64,000 bases of DNA, taken from NCBI GenBank assembly GCA_903891095.1, contig CAITDI010000061.1, positions 62,001 to 126,000 on the forward strand, written 5' to 3'. Below, in pieces: positions 25,973 through 35,135 of this stretch (its first letter is position 1; each line of letters begins with the position of its first letter). The position numbers and the translations under genes were made by a program. A model generated the notes under the pieces. The model saw nothing but the letters and a program-made list of their open reading frames with translations. It did no database searches and was not told where the DNA came from. Origin of the DNA: an uncultured bacterium. Its GTDB lineage: Bacteria > Planctomycetota > Phycisphaerae > Phycisphaerales > SM1A02.

Positions 25973-27379
25973 TCACGATCGTGCGCCGTCATCCCCCACA
26001 TCGGAGCATTTCGGCGAATGCAGCGAGTTACCACCCGCTGGCGCGGATGTACGAGAGGGTTGCGCGGGCGGATCCGTCTTTGCACCGGACTCGGGCGCAA
26101 TCGGGGAAAGGCAGCGGAGGAATTCGACGAGATCGGCCCGCTGCGTTTCACTGAGTCCGAGCGGAGCGAGCACGCGCTCGCCGTGATGATCCAGCGATGC
26201 CGCACCGTCGAGCGTGTCGTAGAAGTGCACCACGTCCTCGAGGGTCGCGAAGCGCCCGTCATGCATGTACGGCGCTGTGAGCGCGACACTTCGGAGCGAC
26301 GGCGTGCGGAACTGCCCGAAGAGCTCGCCCGATCGCCGCAGACCCTTGACCATGTTCGCCTTGGGCGTGTCGCGCGCGTCGCTCAACGCGCCGGCGAGGT
26401 TGAAGGGATTGGCCTTCACGAACTCGACCGCCGCGAGGCGCGCGGGGTCGTCGGGGACCTTGCCGTTCGCGCCGACGAGGCCGAGCGCGTGGAACTCCTC
26501 GTCGGTAAAGCTCGCCCCGCGATGGCACTGGTAGCAGCCCGCGCTCGAGACGAACATCGCGAGGCCGCGGCGCGCGGACGGTGGGAGCGCGGCGGCGTCT
26601 CCCCCGCTTTCGCCGCGCAGCGCCGCGACGAAACGGTCGAGCGGCGTCGGGCCTGAAACCAGCGTGCGCTCATATGCGCCGAAGGACTTGAGGATGTTGG
26701 CCGTGGCCGTGTCGATCGCATCGCGCGATGGCGCGTCGAGCGACGCCCACCGCTTGGCGTGCGCGCTGTCGAGCGCGCTCGCGTCGGGCCGCGCGGGGAG
26801 CGCAAGCGGATCGGCGCTGCCCTCGCGCGCGGAGAGCACCGCGGGCATCGCGCCGAAGACCGCCTCGTAGTTCGCGCGCAGCGCCGCATCGTCGCGAATC
26901 ACGCGCACGAGCGTCGTGCGGTCGCCGCCCATCTCGACGGGGTTCTCGAGCGGAGACAACGCCTGCGACCACATCGAGTCGAACTTGCCGTCCCAGCCAA
27001 ACCAGCGGCGGCGCGCGACATCGAGCAGGGTCGGCGAGTTGCGGCGCGTTTCGCCGATGCCGCGCGCGAGCGGGAGTCCATCGGCAAACGCGCGCGCGGG
27101 GTCGTGGCACTTGGCGCACGCGATGCCCGCGGGCGAGAGACGCGTGTCGGTAAAGAGCTTGCGCCCGAGCTCGGCCGCGCGCGTGTCGTCGGCGACGCGG
27201 TTGCTCGGATCGGTCGGCTGTTCGCCGCGCGGCGACATCTTGAGCACGCGCGCGAGCTCTTCGTCGGTCAGCGTCGCGAGTTCGGGCGGCACGCGGTCGC
27301 GCGCAACCGTCGCGGACTGCGCAGGCGCGAGCGTCGCGCACGCCAACAGCACGAGCGTGGCGCACGCGCTACTTGACAT
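25973..27379 (-). CDS. Di-haem cytochrome c peroxidase/MauG-type protein
   Basis: The ATG at 27379 (overlapping the upstream gene by 11 bp) gives 468 residues with a signal peptide (1-20, ending APAQS). Two c-type haem sites are visible: CAKCH (88-92) and CYQCH (282-286). The second half has RTPSLRSVALTAPYMHDG, the classical distal Met/His ligand region of bacterial cytochrome c peroxidases, and LVEFLRCLSP. It would reduce peroxide or oxidise protein partners in the periplasm. It is the last gene of an overlapping operon with a YtkA-like lipoprotein and an NHL protein. The C-terminal tail (GAKTDPPAQP) is low-complexity. Confidence 0.9.
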   Translation of the reverse strand: MSSSACATLVLLACATLAPAQSATVARDRVPPELATLTDEELARVLKMSPRGEQPTDPSNRVADDTRAAELGRKLFTDTRLSPAGIACAKCHDPARAFADGLPLARGIGETRRNSPTLLDVARRRWFGWDGKFDSMWSQALSPLENPVEMGGDRTTLVRVIRDDAALRANYEAVFGAMPAVLSAREGSADPLALPARPDASALDSAHAKRWASLDAPSRDAIDTATANILKSFGAYERTLVSGPTPLDRFVAALRGESGGDAAALPPSARRGLAMFVSSAGCYQCHRGASFTDEEFHALGLVGANGKVPDDPARLAAVEFVKANPFNLAGALSDARDTPKANMVKGLRRSGELFGQFRTPSLRSVALTAPYMHDGRFATLEDVVHFYDTLDGAASLDHHGERVLAPLGLSETQRADLVEFLRCLSPIAPESGAKTDPPAQPSRTSAPAGGNSLHSPKCSDVGDDGARS

Positions 27380-27845
27380 CGATGTACCACTGCGTGCGTT
27401 CGATGATGCCGTCCTCGCCAACATCCAGCGAGAGAACCCAGCGGCCGGTCATGTGCAGGAGCATGCCCTTGGCGACGAGGAGCTCTTCGCCTACGGCGCC
27501 CGCGGTGCCCGTCGCCGACCAGACGCGCTCGACGACAGGCACGAGATTCATCCCGTGTCCGTGCTGCGGCATCTCGGCGTCGACCGCGATGCGCGCGTCG
27601 GGCTTGATCGCCTTGCCGTCCGCACGGCGAAGGCCGAAGCGCATCGTGAACGGATCGGCATCGGGATTCGCGCCGCCTTCGGGCTCCCAGCGCGCGATGT
27701 AGGTTCCGTCGGCGGACTTGGCCTCGATCGCGTTTGCCGTGAGCACGAAGGGCGCCACGCTCGGCGCAGCAGCGCGCGGCGAATCGCCGCATGACGCAAG
27801 CAACGACGCGGCGAGAGAGATGCAGAGCACGCGTGCGAAGCTCAC
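27369..27845 (-). CDS. YtkA-like lipoprotein
   Basis: The 158-residue product starts with a GTG overlapping the stop of the NHL gene (GTGA). LLASCGDS (about 15-22) is a lipobox, so it is anchored to a membrane outside the cytoplasm. Residues 42-158 form a small beta-sandwich; PQHGHGM (about 94-100) is the conserved patch of YtkA/FixH-like domains, often linked to metal or copper handling. It ends 11 bp inside the peroxidase gene. The coupling on both sides suggests the three proteins work together, perhaps in metallation or electron transfer to the di-haem protein; that role is inference. Confidence 0.75.
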   Translation of the reverse strand: MSFARVLCISLAASLLASCGDSPRAAAPSVAPFVLTANAIEAKSADGTYIARWEPEGGANPDADPFTMRFGLRRADGKAIKPDARIAVDAEMPQHGHGMNLVPVVERVWSATGTAGAVGEELLVAKGMLLHMTGRWVLSLDVGEDGIIERTQWYIDVK

Positions 27846-29776
27846 GACTCAGCCTCCTTTTTCGTGCGGGTCTCAGGCGTGCTCGCGGGCGCGGCGCCTG
27901 GCGAGCCCTTGCGCTTCTTGTCGTAGTAGCGGCCCATGCTGCCGGTGAGGTTCCACTGGAAACCCTCGCCAAACCGCTGGAATCGGTGGTTGCCGCGATC
28001 GACGACGATCAGCCCCTTGGGCGACGGCGCGATCGCCTCGGGGCCGAAGAACTGCTCGTCGAGTCCGCCGCGCTCGCCGACGAGTCGCGCGGTTCCATCG
28101 GCGTTGGACACGATGCACGCGTCGCGCGCGTTGTCGCTCACGACGAGCTGGCCGTGCTCGTCAAAGCCAACGCCAACCGGTCGCGCGAACGCGATGTCGC
28201 CAAGCCTGTCGAGCGTGGTCCAAGCGCCCGCAGCGCTGCGCAGGAACACGCGGCGCGCAACGGGATCGGCGACGGCGATGCGGCCGTCGCTGGCGAGCGC
28301 GAGTTCCTCGGGCGCGCGCGCGGCTTCTGGCAGCGCGATCGTCTCGAGGCTTGCGAGCCGCGCATCGGTGCGCAGGATCGCGCAACCCGCGCGGTCCAGC
28401 AGCAACACCGACAGCTGGCCAAGGCGCGTTTCAAAGGCGATGTCCGCGATCTCAGGCATGCGCACGATGCGCGAACCCAGCCGCGCGAGATCCATCGATC
28501 GCGCGAGCTGCGGGATGAACATGTCGACGACGGGATCCTTCGTCCGATCCCATGCGGTGTTGAACACATCGATGCGTCCGCGCGCGCAGTCGGCGACCCA
28601 CACGCGGCCGGTCACGGGCTCGACCGCGAACGCGGAGACTTCGCCAAAGCGCCCTGCCATCGCGCCAGCGCCGCCGATGATCGACATGTGGATCGGCGGC
28701 GTCGTGCGCGCATCGAGCAGCGCAACGCCCTGCGTCTCGAGGTCAAGCAGCACGAGGAGATCCGTCTCGCACGCAACCTTGGGTCCGAAGTGGCTGGTGA
28801 TGAACTCGAACTGCGCGTACGCGGGATCGCGTTCGCCGGGCTCCTGCACGAGCGTGAACACCTGCAGACGGTCCTCGAACGGCTCGGCGACGGCGACGGT
28901 CGCGCCGTCCGCGCTCACGGCGACGCTGCGCGGATAGTGGATCCGCCCCTCGCCCTGCCGCGGGATGAGCGCATGCATGCCGAAGAAACCGACGAACGCG
29001 CCCGTCGCGTCCAGGATCTGCACGCGATGGTTGAGCTCATCGGCCACGAGGAGGCACGTGGTTCCGCCGACCTCGCGCGCGGCGACATCGCATGGCGCGT
29101 TGAATTGACCGGGATTCGCGCCGCGCTCGCCGATGCGGCGGCCTTGCGTGGCGAGCGCGCCCTTCGCGTCGGCTGCGAAATGCCAGATGCAGTTGCCCAG
29201 ACGGTCGGCGACGAAGATCGATCCGTCCGCGGTCGCGGTCAGGCCGCGCGGCTCGCCGAGTTGGCCCGCGCCGAGGCGCGCGGCTGCGCTGCCGTCGGCG
29301 TTGAGCACGATGACCGAACGCGTCGCGCGGTCGGAAACAGCGAGCTGCGAACCGCGCCACGCGACGCCGATCGCGGCACGCACGACGGTGTCACCAACGA
29401 CCTTCGCGACACCATCGCGGGCAATGAGACGGACGCCGCCAGCCGCGTCGGCGATGGCGATCGTGCCGTCGGATGAGACGGCGATGTCGGCCGCGAACGC
29501 GCAGCCCGAGTCTTGCGTCGCAAGCGACGGACTCGCGCCCGTGCCGTCCGCCGCGATGTTCGCGCGCACCAGTTGCCGATCCTGCCCAGAACCGCCGACT
29601 TGCTCAGGCGCGCACGCGACGATCGCCGCGCCATCGAACGCGACGGCACACGCGCCGCGGACCTCGGGGATCGTCGCGACATAGTTCGCGCCTCGAGGGC
29701 AAGGACCGCCCACATCCGCCTGCGCGAAAGGCGCAAGAACGGAGGTCGCGAGCATGGCAAGCAAAGCGGCGCGCAT
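27842..29776 (-). CDS. Exported NHL-repeat beta-propeller protein
   Basis: The 644-residue protein has a signal peptide (1-20, ending PFAQA). Repeated blocks such as GEPRGLTATADGSIFVADR, HYPRSVAVSADGATVAVAE, VSAFAVEPVTGRVWVADC and ARPVGVGFDEHGQLVVSDN are NHL-type propeller blades; at least eight can be picked out, so it may form one large or two smaller propellers. The tail (about 600-644) is Lys/Thr-rich. No enzymatic motif was seen; such propellers usually bind proteins or carry out sensing. It is the first gene of a three-gene coupled operon and divergent from the antiporter gene 47 bp away. Confidence 0.82.
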   Translation of the reverse strand: MRAALLAMLATSVLAPFAQADVGGPCPRGANYVATIPEVRGACAVAFDGAAIVACAPEQVGGSGQDRQLVRANIAADGTGASPSLATQDSGCAFAADIAVSSDGTIAIADAAGGVRLIARDGVAKVVGDTVVRAAIGVAWRGSQLAVSDRATRSVIVLNADGSAAARLGAGQLGEPRGLTATADGSIFVADRLGNCIWHFAADAKGALATQGRRIGERGANPGQFNAPCDVAAREVGGTTCLLVADELNHRVQILDATGAFVGFFGMHALIPRQGEGRIHYPRSVAVSADGATVAVAEPFEDRLQVFTLVQEPGERDPAYAQFEFITSHFGPKVACETDLLVLLDLETQGVALLDARTTPPIHMSIIGGAGAMAGRFGEVSAFAVEPVTGRVWVADCARGRIDVFNTAWDRTKDPVVDMFIPQLARSMDLARLGSRIVRMPEIADIAFETRLGQLSVLLLDRAGCAILRTDARLASLETIALPEAARAPEELALASDGRIAVADPVARRVFLRSAAGAWTTLDRLGDIAFARPVGVGFDEHGQLVVSDNARDACIVSNADGTARLVGERGGLDEQFFGPEAIAPSPKGLIVVDRGNHRFQRFGEGFQWNLTGSMGRYYDKKRKGSPGAAPASTPETRTKKEAES

Positions 29777-29823
29777 CGCCCGAGTGTACAGCGACCGAGC
29801 GCGAAACTGATACCGTCCGACCC

Positions 29824-31290
29824 ATGCAGGACCACGGTTCTCACGGCGTTCACCACCACCTCACGCAAGCGCAGCGGCTGCGCGCGCGCATTGCGCCGGC
29901 GCTCGCCGTCGTGGGCTCGTGCGCGCTCCTCCTGATGCTGCTCGTCCTGCCGCATGGCGGCGAGAGCGGGCACGCCGAATTGCCGGCGACCTGGTGGATC
30001 GGCGTGCTGCCGTTCGCGGGGCTGCTGGCCGCGATCGCGGTGTTTCCGCTGATCCCTGCGATCGCGCACTGGTGGCACTCGAACCTCAACCGGTACCTCG
30101 CGTCGCTGGCCGTCGCGGCGCTCGCGCTCGGGTACATCGCGGCGACCTCCGGCGCGAAGGGCGTGGGCGACGCGCTCCATCATTCGATTCCGACCGAGTA
30201 CATCCCGTTCATGTCGCTGCTGTTCGCGCTCTATGTGATCGCGGGCGGGCTGCGCATCGAAACGCCGTTCGACGGCAGGCCGTGGGAGAACACGTCGATC
30301 CTGCTCGTCGGCGCGCTCGCCGCGAGCTTCGTCGGCACGACGGGCGCCGCGATGGTGCTCGTTCGCCCGCTGCTCGAGTCGATGCATCGGCGCAAGTACC
30401 GCGCGCACTCGGTGATCTTCTTCATCTTCATCGTGTGCAACTGCGGCGGCTGCCTGCTGCCGATCGGCGATCCGCCGCTGTTCATGGGCTACCTGAAGGG
30501 TGTGCCGTTCGGCTGGACGATGTCGCTGTGGCGCGAATGGCTGATCGTGAACGGGCTGCTGCTGGTCGCCTACTTCGCCATCGACACCTGGATGCACCAC
30601 AAGGAGCGTCGCGAAGTGCGCACCGCGGACGATCACCGCAAGTTCGCGATCGAAGGCGTGGCGAACATCCCGCTGCTTGTCGCGGCGATCGCGGCGGTCG
30701 CGTTGATCGTGCCAGAGACGGTGATTCCGGGCACGGAGTTCAAGGTGCCGGAGTTCCTCCGCGAAGGCGTGCTGCTTGTGCTTGCGGGCGCGAGCTGGAT
30801 GGTCACGTCGAAGGCCGTGCGCCACGCGAACAAGTTCGAGTTCGGCGCGATCATCGAGGTCGCGGCGATCTTCATCGGCATCTTCATCGCGATGCAGACG
30901 CCGCTCGCGGTGCTGCAAAGCAAGGGCCCGGGACTCGGCATCGAGTCGCCGGACGCGTTCTACTGGATGACGGGCGCGCTCTCGAGTTTCCTCGACAATG
31001 CGCCGACGTATGTGGTGTTCTTCGAGGTCGCGAAGACGCTGCCGCATGTGCCCGACGAGGTGTATGTCACGCTCACCAGCGGCGAGATCCGCCAGGACCT
31101 GCTCGCGGCCGTGTCGCTCGGCGCGGTGTTCATGGGCGCGAACACGTACATCGGCAACGGACCGAACTTCATGGTCAAGGCGATCGCGGAGGGCGACGGC
31201 ATCAAGATGCCGAGCTTCTTCGGCTACATGGCGTGGTCGGTCGGCGTGCTGATCCCGCTGCTGGTGCTGGCGGAGTTTTTCCTGCCGTGA
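29824..31290 (+). CDS. NhaD/CitMHS-type ion transporter
   Basis: The 488-residue membrane protein has about 12 hydrophobic segments. It starts with a His-rich cytoplasmic stretch (MQDHGSHGVHHH). Segments FVGTTGAAMVLVRPLL and NCGGCLLPIGDPPLFMGYL, and later LSSFLDNAPTYVVFFEVAK with MGANTYIGNGPNFMVKAIAE, are the twin reentrant motifs of the ion transporter superfamily that includes NhaD sodium/proton antiporters and ArsB. A sodium:proton antiporter is the best guess. The start ATG at 29824 is chosen since the longer frame would overlap the divergent NHL gene. No RBS is obvious. Confidence 0.85.
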   Translation: MQDHGSHGVHHHLTQAQRLRARIAPALAVVGSCALLLMLLVLPHGGESGHAELPATWWIGVLPFAGLLAAIAVFPLIPAIAHWWHSNLNRYLASLAVAALALGYIAATSGAKGVGDALHHSIPTEYIPFMSLLFALYVIAGGLRIETPFDGRPWENTSILLVGALAASFVGTTGAAMVLVRPLLESMHRRKYRAHSVIFFIFIVCNCGGCLLPIGDPPLFMGYLKGVPFGWTMSLWREWLIVNGLLLVAYFAIDTWMHHKERREVRTADDHRKFAIEGVANIPLLVAAIAAVALIVPETVIPGTEFKVPEFLREGVLLVLAGASWMVTSKAVRHANKFEFGAIIEVAAIFIGIFIAMQTPLAVLQSKGPGLGIESPDAFYWMTGALSSFLDNAPTYVVFFEVAKTLPHVPDEVYVTLTSGEIRQDLLAAVSLGAVFMGANTYIGNGPNFMVKAIAEGDGIKMPSFFGYMAWSVGVLIPLLVLAEFFLP

Positions 31291-31307
31291 GCGATGTCGG
31301 ATTTGCA

Positions 31308-31470
31308 CGAATGCCCGCAGGCGGGAGCCGAGTCGAAGGCTCGAACAACCCGTGCCGCGGGCTTCCGCCCGACGGGCATTCACGCCTTTCGACTGCCTTC
31401 GGCCGACTTCTGCACGACCACCCGTTGCATGAATGCCCGCAGGCGGGAGCCTGCGGAACGCTGGACGTGG
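31308..31470. repeat. REP-like hairpin cluster A (three copies)
   Basis: The 187-bp convergent gap after the antiporter gene holds three related copies: a partial one (31308-31330), one in the minus sense (31346-31383) and one in the plus sense (31425-31470). Each core can fold as a GC-rich hairpin with a TTCC or similar loop (such as CCGCGGGC-TTCC-GCCCG). The copy at 31346-31383 is the reverse complement of 33648-33685 with one mismatch in 38, and 31425-31469 is the reverse complement of 33535-33579 with two mismatches in 45. No gene is visible here. Confidence 0.85.
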
Positions 31471-31477
31471 GAAACGC

Positions 31478-32332
31478 TCACCCCTGCTTCGGGGGCGTCG
31501 CGCTCTTCGCCTTGGTCGAGCTCTTGACCGCGCCGTTGCCGGGATCCTTGTCCTTCATGGTCGCGTAGATCACCGACTGCACGATCACGCTTTCACCGAG
31601 CAGCCGGCCGACGCGCTCGCTGGCCTTGTCGATGGTCTTGAACTTGCCCTGGTCGAGTTCCTTCTCGAACATCGCGAGCGAGTTCTCGACGGCGAGCATG
31701 ATGCTGGCGAGGACCGCCCATTCGTGGCGCGTCTGCGGCCAGTACTTGTTCGACTGCACGAGTTCGACGGGCACGGTCACGCGCCAGCCGCCGCTCGTCT
31801 CGACCAGCGCCACGAAGCCGCCCGCAATCGGCTTGCCGTCGTAGCTCAGCGCCGCCGTGCCGTCGCCGAGGTCCTCGGCCTTGAGCTTGGCGCGCGATGA
31901 GTCGAGGAACTTGAACGGATCGAGGATCGCGTTCTCGACGATCGGCCCGAAGCCGAAGCGGTCGGAGATCTTCTCGAGCTCGGTCTTGGGCTTCTTGGCT
32001 TCCTTCTTGAGCTCGGCGTCGAAGGTCTTCTTGAGCTTGGTCGACACGCGGCCGAGGCGGCCGAGCATGTCGGAGAGCTTGCCCTTGACGTCGCCGATCG
32101 CGCTCGCCTCGGTCACGCCGTCCTCGAACTCGACATCGCGCGCGGCGATCTCGATGAACTGCGGCAAGTCCTCGGGGCGCCCGTCTTTGACGGCCTTCTG
32201 AATCGCGTCGAGCAGCGCCTCGGGCGTGGTGGTGTCGTACGCCGGCTTGGAGCACGCGGTCAGCAGCACCGCGATCGCCAAGGCGGCGACGAGGTGGATG
32301 AAACGGTCGCTGATCCGACGCAGGAATCGCAT
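31478..32332 (-). CDS. Lipoprotein of unknown function
   Basis: The ATG at 32332 gives 284 residues; an earlier in-frame start would overlap thiS and is rejected. LAIAVLLTACSKP (about 16-28) is a lipoprotein signal with the Cys of the lipobox. The mature part is mostly helical and Lys/Glu-rich (such as KLKKTFDAELKKEAKK), with a beta-rich segment in the middle (GDGTAALSYDGKPIAGGFVALVETSGGWRVTVP, only partly quotable: GGFVALVETSGGWRVTVP) like small NTF2-type or DUF4440-like domains. The tail is Lys/Ser/Thr-rich. I do not recognise the family. It is divergent from thiS-thiG, 75 bp away. Confidence 0.75.
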   Translation of the reverse strand: MRFLRRISDRFIHLVAALAIAVLLTACSKPAYDTTTPEALLDAIQKAVKDGRPEDLPQFIEIAARDVEFEDGVTEASAIGDVKGKLSDMLGRLGRVSTKLKKTFDAELKKEAKKPKTELEKISDRFGFGPIVENAILDPFKFLDSSRAKLKAEDLGDGTAALSYDGKPIAGGFVALVETSGGWRVTVPVELVQSNKYWPQTRHEWAVLASIMLAVENSLAMFEKELDQGKFKTIDKASERVGRLLGESVIVQSVIYATMKDKDPGNGAVKSSTKAKSATPPKQG

Positions 32333-32407
32333 GGGCGCGCAGTGTACGCAGCGCGGAGAGCGCGGAGAGCGCGTAGCATCGCCGACTTGACCGCTTCCAA
32401 CGAGATC

Positions 32408-32605
32408 ATGATCGAGCTCAACGGCACTGCGACCGCCGTCCCCGCAGGGACGACGGTGGCGGACCTGGTCGTGCGCGTGCTTCCCAACGCGCGCGCGTAC
32501 GCCGTCGAGGTCAACCGCTCGGTCCTCTCGCGGCGCGACCACGCGACGCGCGCCGTGACCGCGGGCGACCGCATCGAGATCGTGACGCTCGTCGGCGGAG
32601 GCTGA
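32408..32605 (+). CDS. thiS: Sulfur carrier protein ThiS
   Basis: The 65-residue beta-grasp protein carries sulfur as a C-terminal thiocarboxylate for the thiazole ring of thiamine. The start MIELNGTATAVPAG, the TVADLV helix and VNRSVLSR are ThiS-like, and the protein ends in VTLVGGG, supplying the required Gly-Gly end. The upstream in-frame start is rejected since it would overlap the divergent lipoprotein gene. thiG follows after 12 bp, the usual ThiS-ThiG pairing. ThiF, ThiE and ThiC are not in this window. Confidence 0.9.
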   Translation: MIELNGTATAVPAGTTVADLVVRVLPNARAYAVEVNRSVLSRRDHATRAVTAGDRIEIVTLVGGG

Positions 32606-32617
32606 GGCTGCAACATC

Positions 32618-33502
32618 ATGACGACCACGACGACGACGACGACGAACACGCTCACGACCTTCGCGATCCCCCCGCTGACGATCGGCTCCTTTGAGCTGAA
32701 GAGTCGGCTCGTGACGGGCACCGGCAAGTACCGCGACTACGAGACCATGCAGCGCGCGCTCGATGTCAGTGGATGCGATGCGGTCACCGTCGCCGTGCGC
32801 CGCGAGCGCCTGGTCGACGCGCAGGGTCGGTCGCTGCTCGACTTCCTCGACCTCGCGCGCTACACGATCCTGCCCAACACCGCGGGCTGCTTTAGCGCCG
32901 AAGACGCGGTGCGCGTCGCGCGGCTGGGGCGCGAGATCCTCGATTCCGTCGACAATCCCGGCAAGGGCTGGGTCAAGCTCGAGGTGCTCGGCGATCGCAA
33001 GACGCTGCTGCCCGATCCTGTCGGCACGCTTGAGGCGTGTCGCGAGCTGGTCAAGGACGGCTTTACCGTGCTCTGCTATTCGAGCGACGATCCGATCATG
33101 GCCGTGCGCTTGCGCGACGCGGGCGCGGCGAGCGTGATGCCCGCGGGCAGCCCGATCGGTTCAGGCCGCGGCATCGCGAATCCCGCGAACATCCAGCTGA
33201 TTCTCGAACTCCTCAAGGACAAGTCTGCGGGCGGCGATCCGTCGTATCCCGTGATCGTCGATGCAGGCGTGGGCACGCCGAGCGATGTGACGCTCGCGAT
33301 GGAACTCGGCGCCGACGGCGTGCTGCTCAACACGGGCATCGCGCACGCGCAGGATCCCGTGCGCATGGCGCATGCGATGAAGCTTGCGCTCGAGAGCGGA
33401 TACCACGGCGTGCGCAGCGGCCGCATCGGGCGCAAGCTGCACGCGAGCGCGTCGAGCCCGTGGCAGGGATCGATCGCGTCGGTGGTGATTCCAGGCGAGT
33501 GA
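32618..33502 (+). CDS. thiG: Thiazole synthase ThiG
   Basis: The 294-residue TIM-barrel enzyme makes the thiazole phosphate of thiamine using Thi[15 protein letters not shown] (about 29-38) is the conserved start; VKLEVLGD (active-site Lys region), [23 protein letters not shown] (seen as [12 protein letters not shown]), [10 protein letters not shown] and [13 protein letters not shown] follow as in the family. The first nine residues are Met plus eight Thr, encoded by an ACG-rich microsatellite (about 32620-32650) not typical of ThiG; the functional start may lie a little later. It is the second gene of the thiS-thiG unit. Confidence 0.94.
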   Translation: MTTTTTTTTNTLTTFAIPPLTIGSFELKSRLVTGTGKYRDYETMQRALDVSGCDAVTVAVRRERLVDAQGRSLLDFLDLARYTILPNTAGCFSAEDAVRVARLGREILDSVDNPGKGWVKLEVLGDRKTLLPDPVGTLEACRELVKDGFTVLCYSSDDPIMAVRLRDAGAASVMPAGSPIGSGRGIANPANIQLILELLKDKSAGGDPSYPVIVDAGVGTPSDVTLAMELGADGVLLNTGIAHAQDPVRMAHAMKLALESGYHGVRSGRIGRKLHASASSPWQGSIASVVIPGE

Positions 33503-33534
33503 CGGGCGGGGTTGGACGACTCCGTCGGACCTTG

Positions 33535-33720
33535 CACGTCCAGCGTGCCGCAGGCTTCCGCCTGCGGGCATTCATGCAATCTGCAGTCGTGGGCCGGCTA
33601 ACGTCGGCGGGCCAGCGTCGGTGGACCAGCGTCAGCCTTCGAACACCGTGAATGCCCGTCGGGCGGAAGCCCGCGGAACGGGTTGCGTGAGACTTCGAAT
33701 CGGCTCACGCCTTTGGGCAA
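33535..33720. repeat. REP-like hairpin cluster B (two copies)
   Basis: The 235-bp convergent gap after thiG holds two copies matching cluster A: 33535-33579 (core CCGCAGGC-TTCC-GCCTGCGG, an 8-bp stem with a 4-base loop) and 33648-33685, whose similarity with cluster A goes on more weakly to about 33720. Relative to cluster A both the order and the orientation are inverted. No gene is visible. Confidence 0.85.
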
Positions 33721-33737
33721 GCACGACTTCACGCCCA

Positions 33738-35135
33738 TCAATGCTCGACGCGGTGCCCGAGATACCTCGAGACCTCCGCGATCTTCGCATCCACCGTCGC
33801 CTGGTCGCGCGCCTCGAGGTTGAGGCGCAGCAGCGGCTCGGTGTTGGACATGCGGATGTTGCCCCACCAGTCGCCGGCGTCGATCGAGAGGCCGTCGAGT
33901 TCGTGCGTCTTCGCCTTCGGATACGCGGCCTTGAGCGCGGCGAGCGCGCCGAGCTTGTCCTCGTTCTCGAAGTTGATCTCGCCCGACTGCACGTAGCGCT
34001 TGCACGGCGCGATGAGCTGCGAGAGCGGCTTCTTCGCGTTGGCGAGTGCGGTGATCACGGCGGCGAACGCGCGTGCGCCGGAGTCGGTGTTCCACATGTC
34101 GGCAAAGTAGAAGTGCCCGCTGAGCTCGCCGCCGATCACGCCGTTCGACTCAGCGAGGATCGCCTTCATGAACACATGGCCGACGCGGCTCTCGACGGGC
34201 TTGCCGCCGTGCTCGCGCACGATCTCGGCGACGCTGCGCGAGCTGCGGAGGTCGTAGATCACCGCGGCGCCGGGCTTCTTCGCGAGCGCGTCCTGCACGA
34301 GCCACGCGAGCAGCAGGTCGCAGCCGATCGGCGCGCCCCTCTCGTCGAGCACGATGCAGCGGTCGGCGTCGCCGTCGAAGCAGAAGCCCGCGTCGAACTT
34401 CCCCGCCGCCATGACCTTCTGCAGCTCGCGCAGGTTCGACTCGACGAGCGGGTTCGGCTCGTGCACGAATTCGCCCGAGCTGTTGTCGAAGTAGAGCTTC
34501 TCGATGGACAGGCCCTTGATGCCTTCGAACACCTTCGGCAGCATCGTTCCCGCCATGCCGTTCGATGCGTCGACCGCGATGCGCAGCTTGCGCTCGCCCG
34601 AGATCACGCGCGGATCGATGAACGACAGCAGGTGCTCGCGATACGCGCTCCACAGGTCGCGCGAGTCCTCGCGTCCGCCCTTCGGCTCGATCTTGTCCGC
34701 CTCGACCAGCGCGGCGAGGCGCTGGATCTCGGCGAGTCCCGTGGCCTGGCCGACGGGCTTCGCGAGCCGCTTGGAGATCTTGAAGCCGTTGTAGTTGGAC
34801 GGATTGTGCGAAGCAGTGACCTGCACGCCGCCCGCGCAGCCGAGGTGGTTGATCGCGAAGTAGACGAGCGGCGTGTCGACCAGGCCGACGTCGATCACGC
34901 TGGCGCCCGCGTCGCGCATGCCCTTCTTGAGGTGCGCCGACAGGTCGGGCGAGCTCTTGCGCATGTCGCGGCCGACGCAGATCGTGCGCGACATGGGGTC
35001 GATGAACCCCTCGTCCGCAGCGGACTTGAGCAGGAACTGGGCGGTGGCGTAGCCGACCTGCCAGGCGATCTGCTCATTGAGCGGCTTGGGGTAGGTGGCG
35101 CGGACGTCGTAGGCCTTGAAGACTTTGGCGAGCAT
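33738..35135 (-). CDS. Phosphomannomutase/phosphoglucomutase
   Basis: The 465-residue protein is an alpha-D-phosphohexomutase that interconverts hexose 1- and 6-phosphates, supplying mannose-1-P or glucose-1-P for glycans. FKAYDVRATYP (6-16) is the N-terminal signature. VTASHNPSNYNGFK holds the phosphoserine loop, FCFDGDADR the magnesium site, GELSGHF the sugar-binding loop and RMSNTEPLLRLNLEA the phosphate-binding loop. Substrate choice cannot be told from motifs alone. The ATG at 35135 matches the family start. It could feed the rfbA gene at 43881, but it is not in that operon. Confidence 0.93.
   Translation of the reverse strand: MLAKVFKAYDVRATYPKPLNEQIAWQVGYATAQFLLKSAADEGFIDPMSRTICVGRDMRKSSPDLSAHLKKGMRDAGASVIDVGLVDTPLVYFAINHLGCAGGVQVTASHNPSNYNGFKISKRLAKPVGQATGLAEIQRLAALVEADKIEPKGGREDSRDLWSAYREHLLSFIDPRVISGERKLRIAVDASNGMAGTMLPKVFEGIKGLSIEKLYFDNSSGEFVHEPNPLVESNLRELQKVMAAGKFDAGFCFDGDADRCIVLDERGAPIGCDLLLAWLVQDALAKKPGAAVIYDLRSSRSVAEIVREHGGKPVESRVGHVFMKAILAESNGVIGGELSGHFYFADMWNTDSGARAFAAVITALANAKKPLSQLIAPCKRYVQSGEINFENEDKLGALAALKAAYPKAKTHELDGLSIDAGDWWGNIRMSNTEPLLRLNLEARDQATVDAKIAEVSRYLGHRVEH

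Noticed and set aside
31294-31527. Short open frames in the REP-like regions (such as ones starting MNARR)
   Set aside because: They lie across the hairpin elements in either direction, have no homologous pattern and differ between copies; better seen as non-coding repeats.
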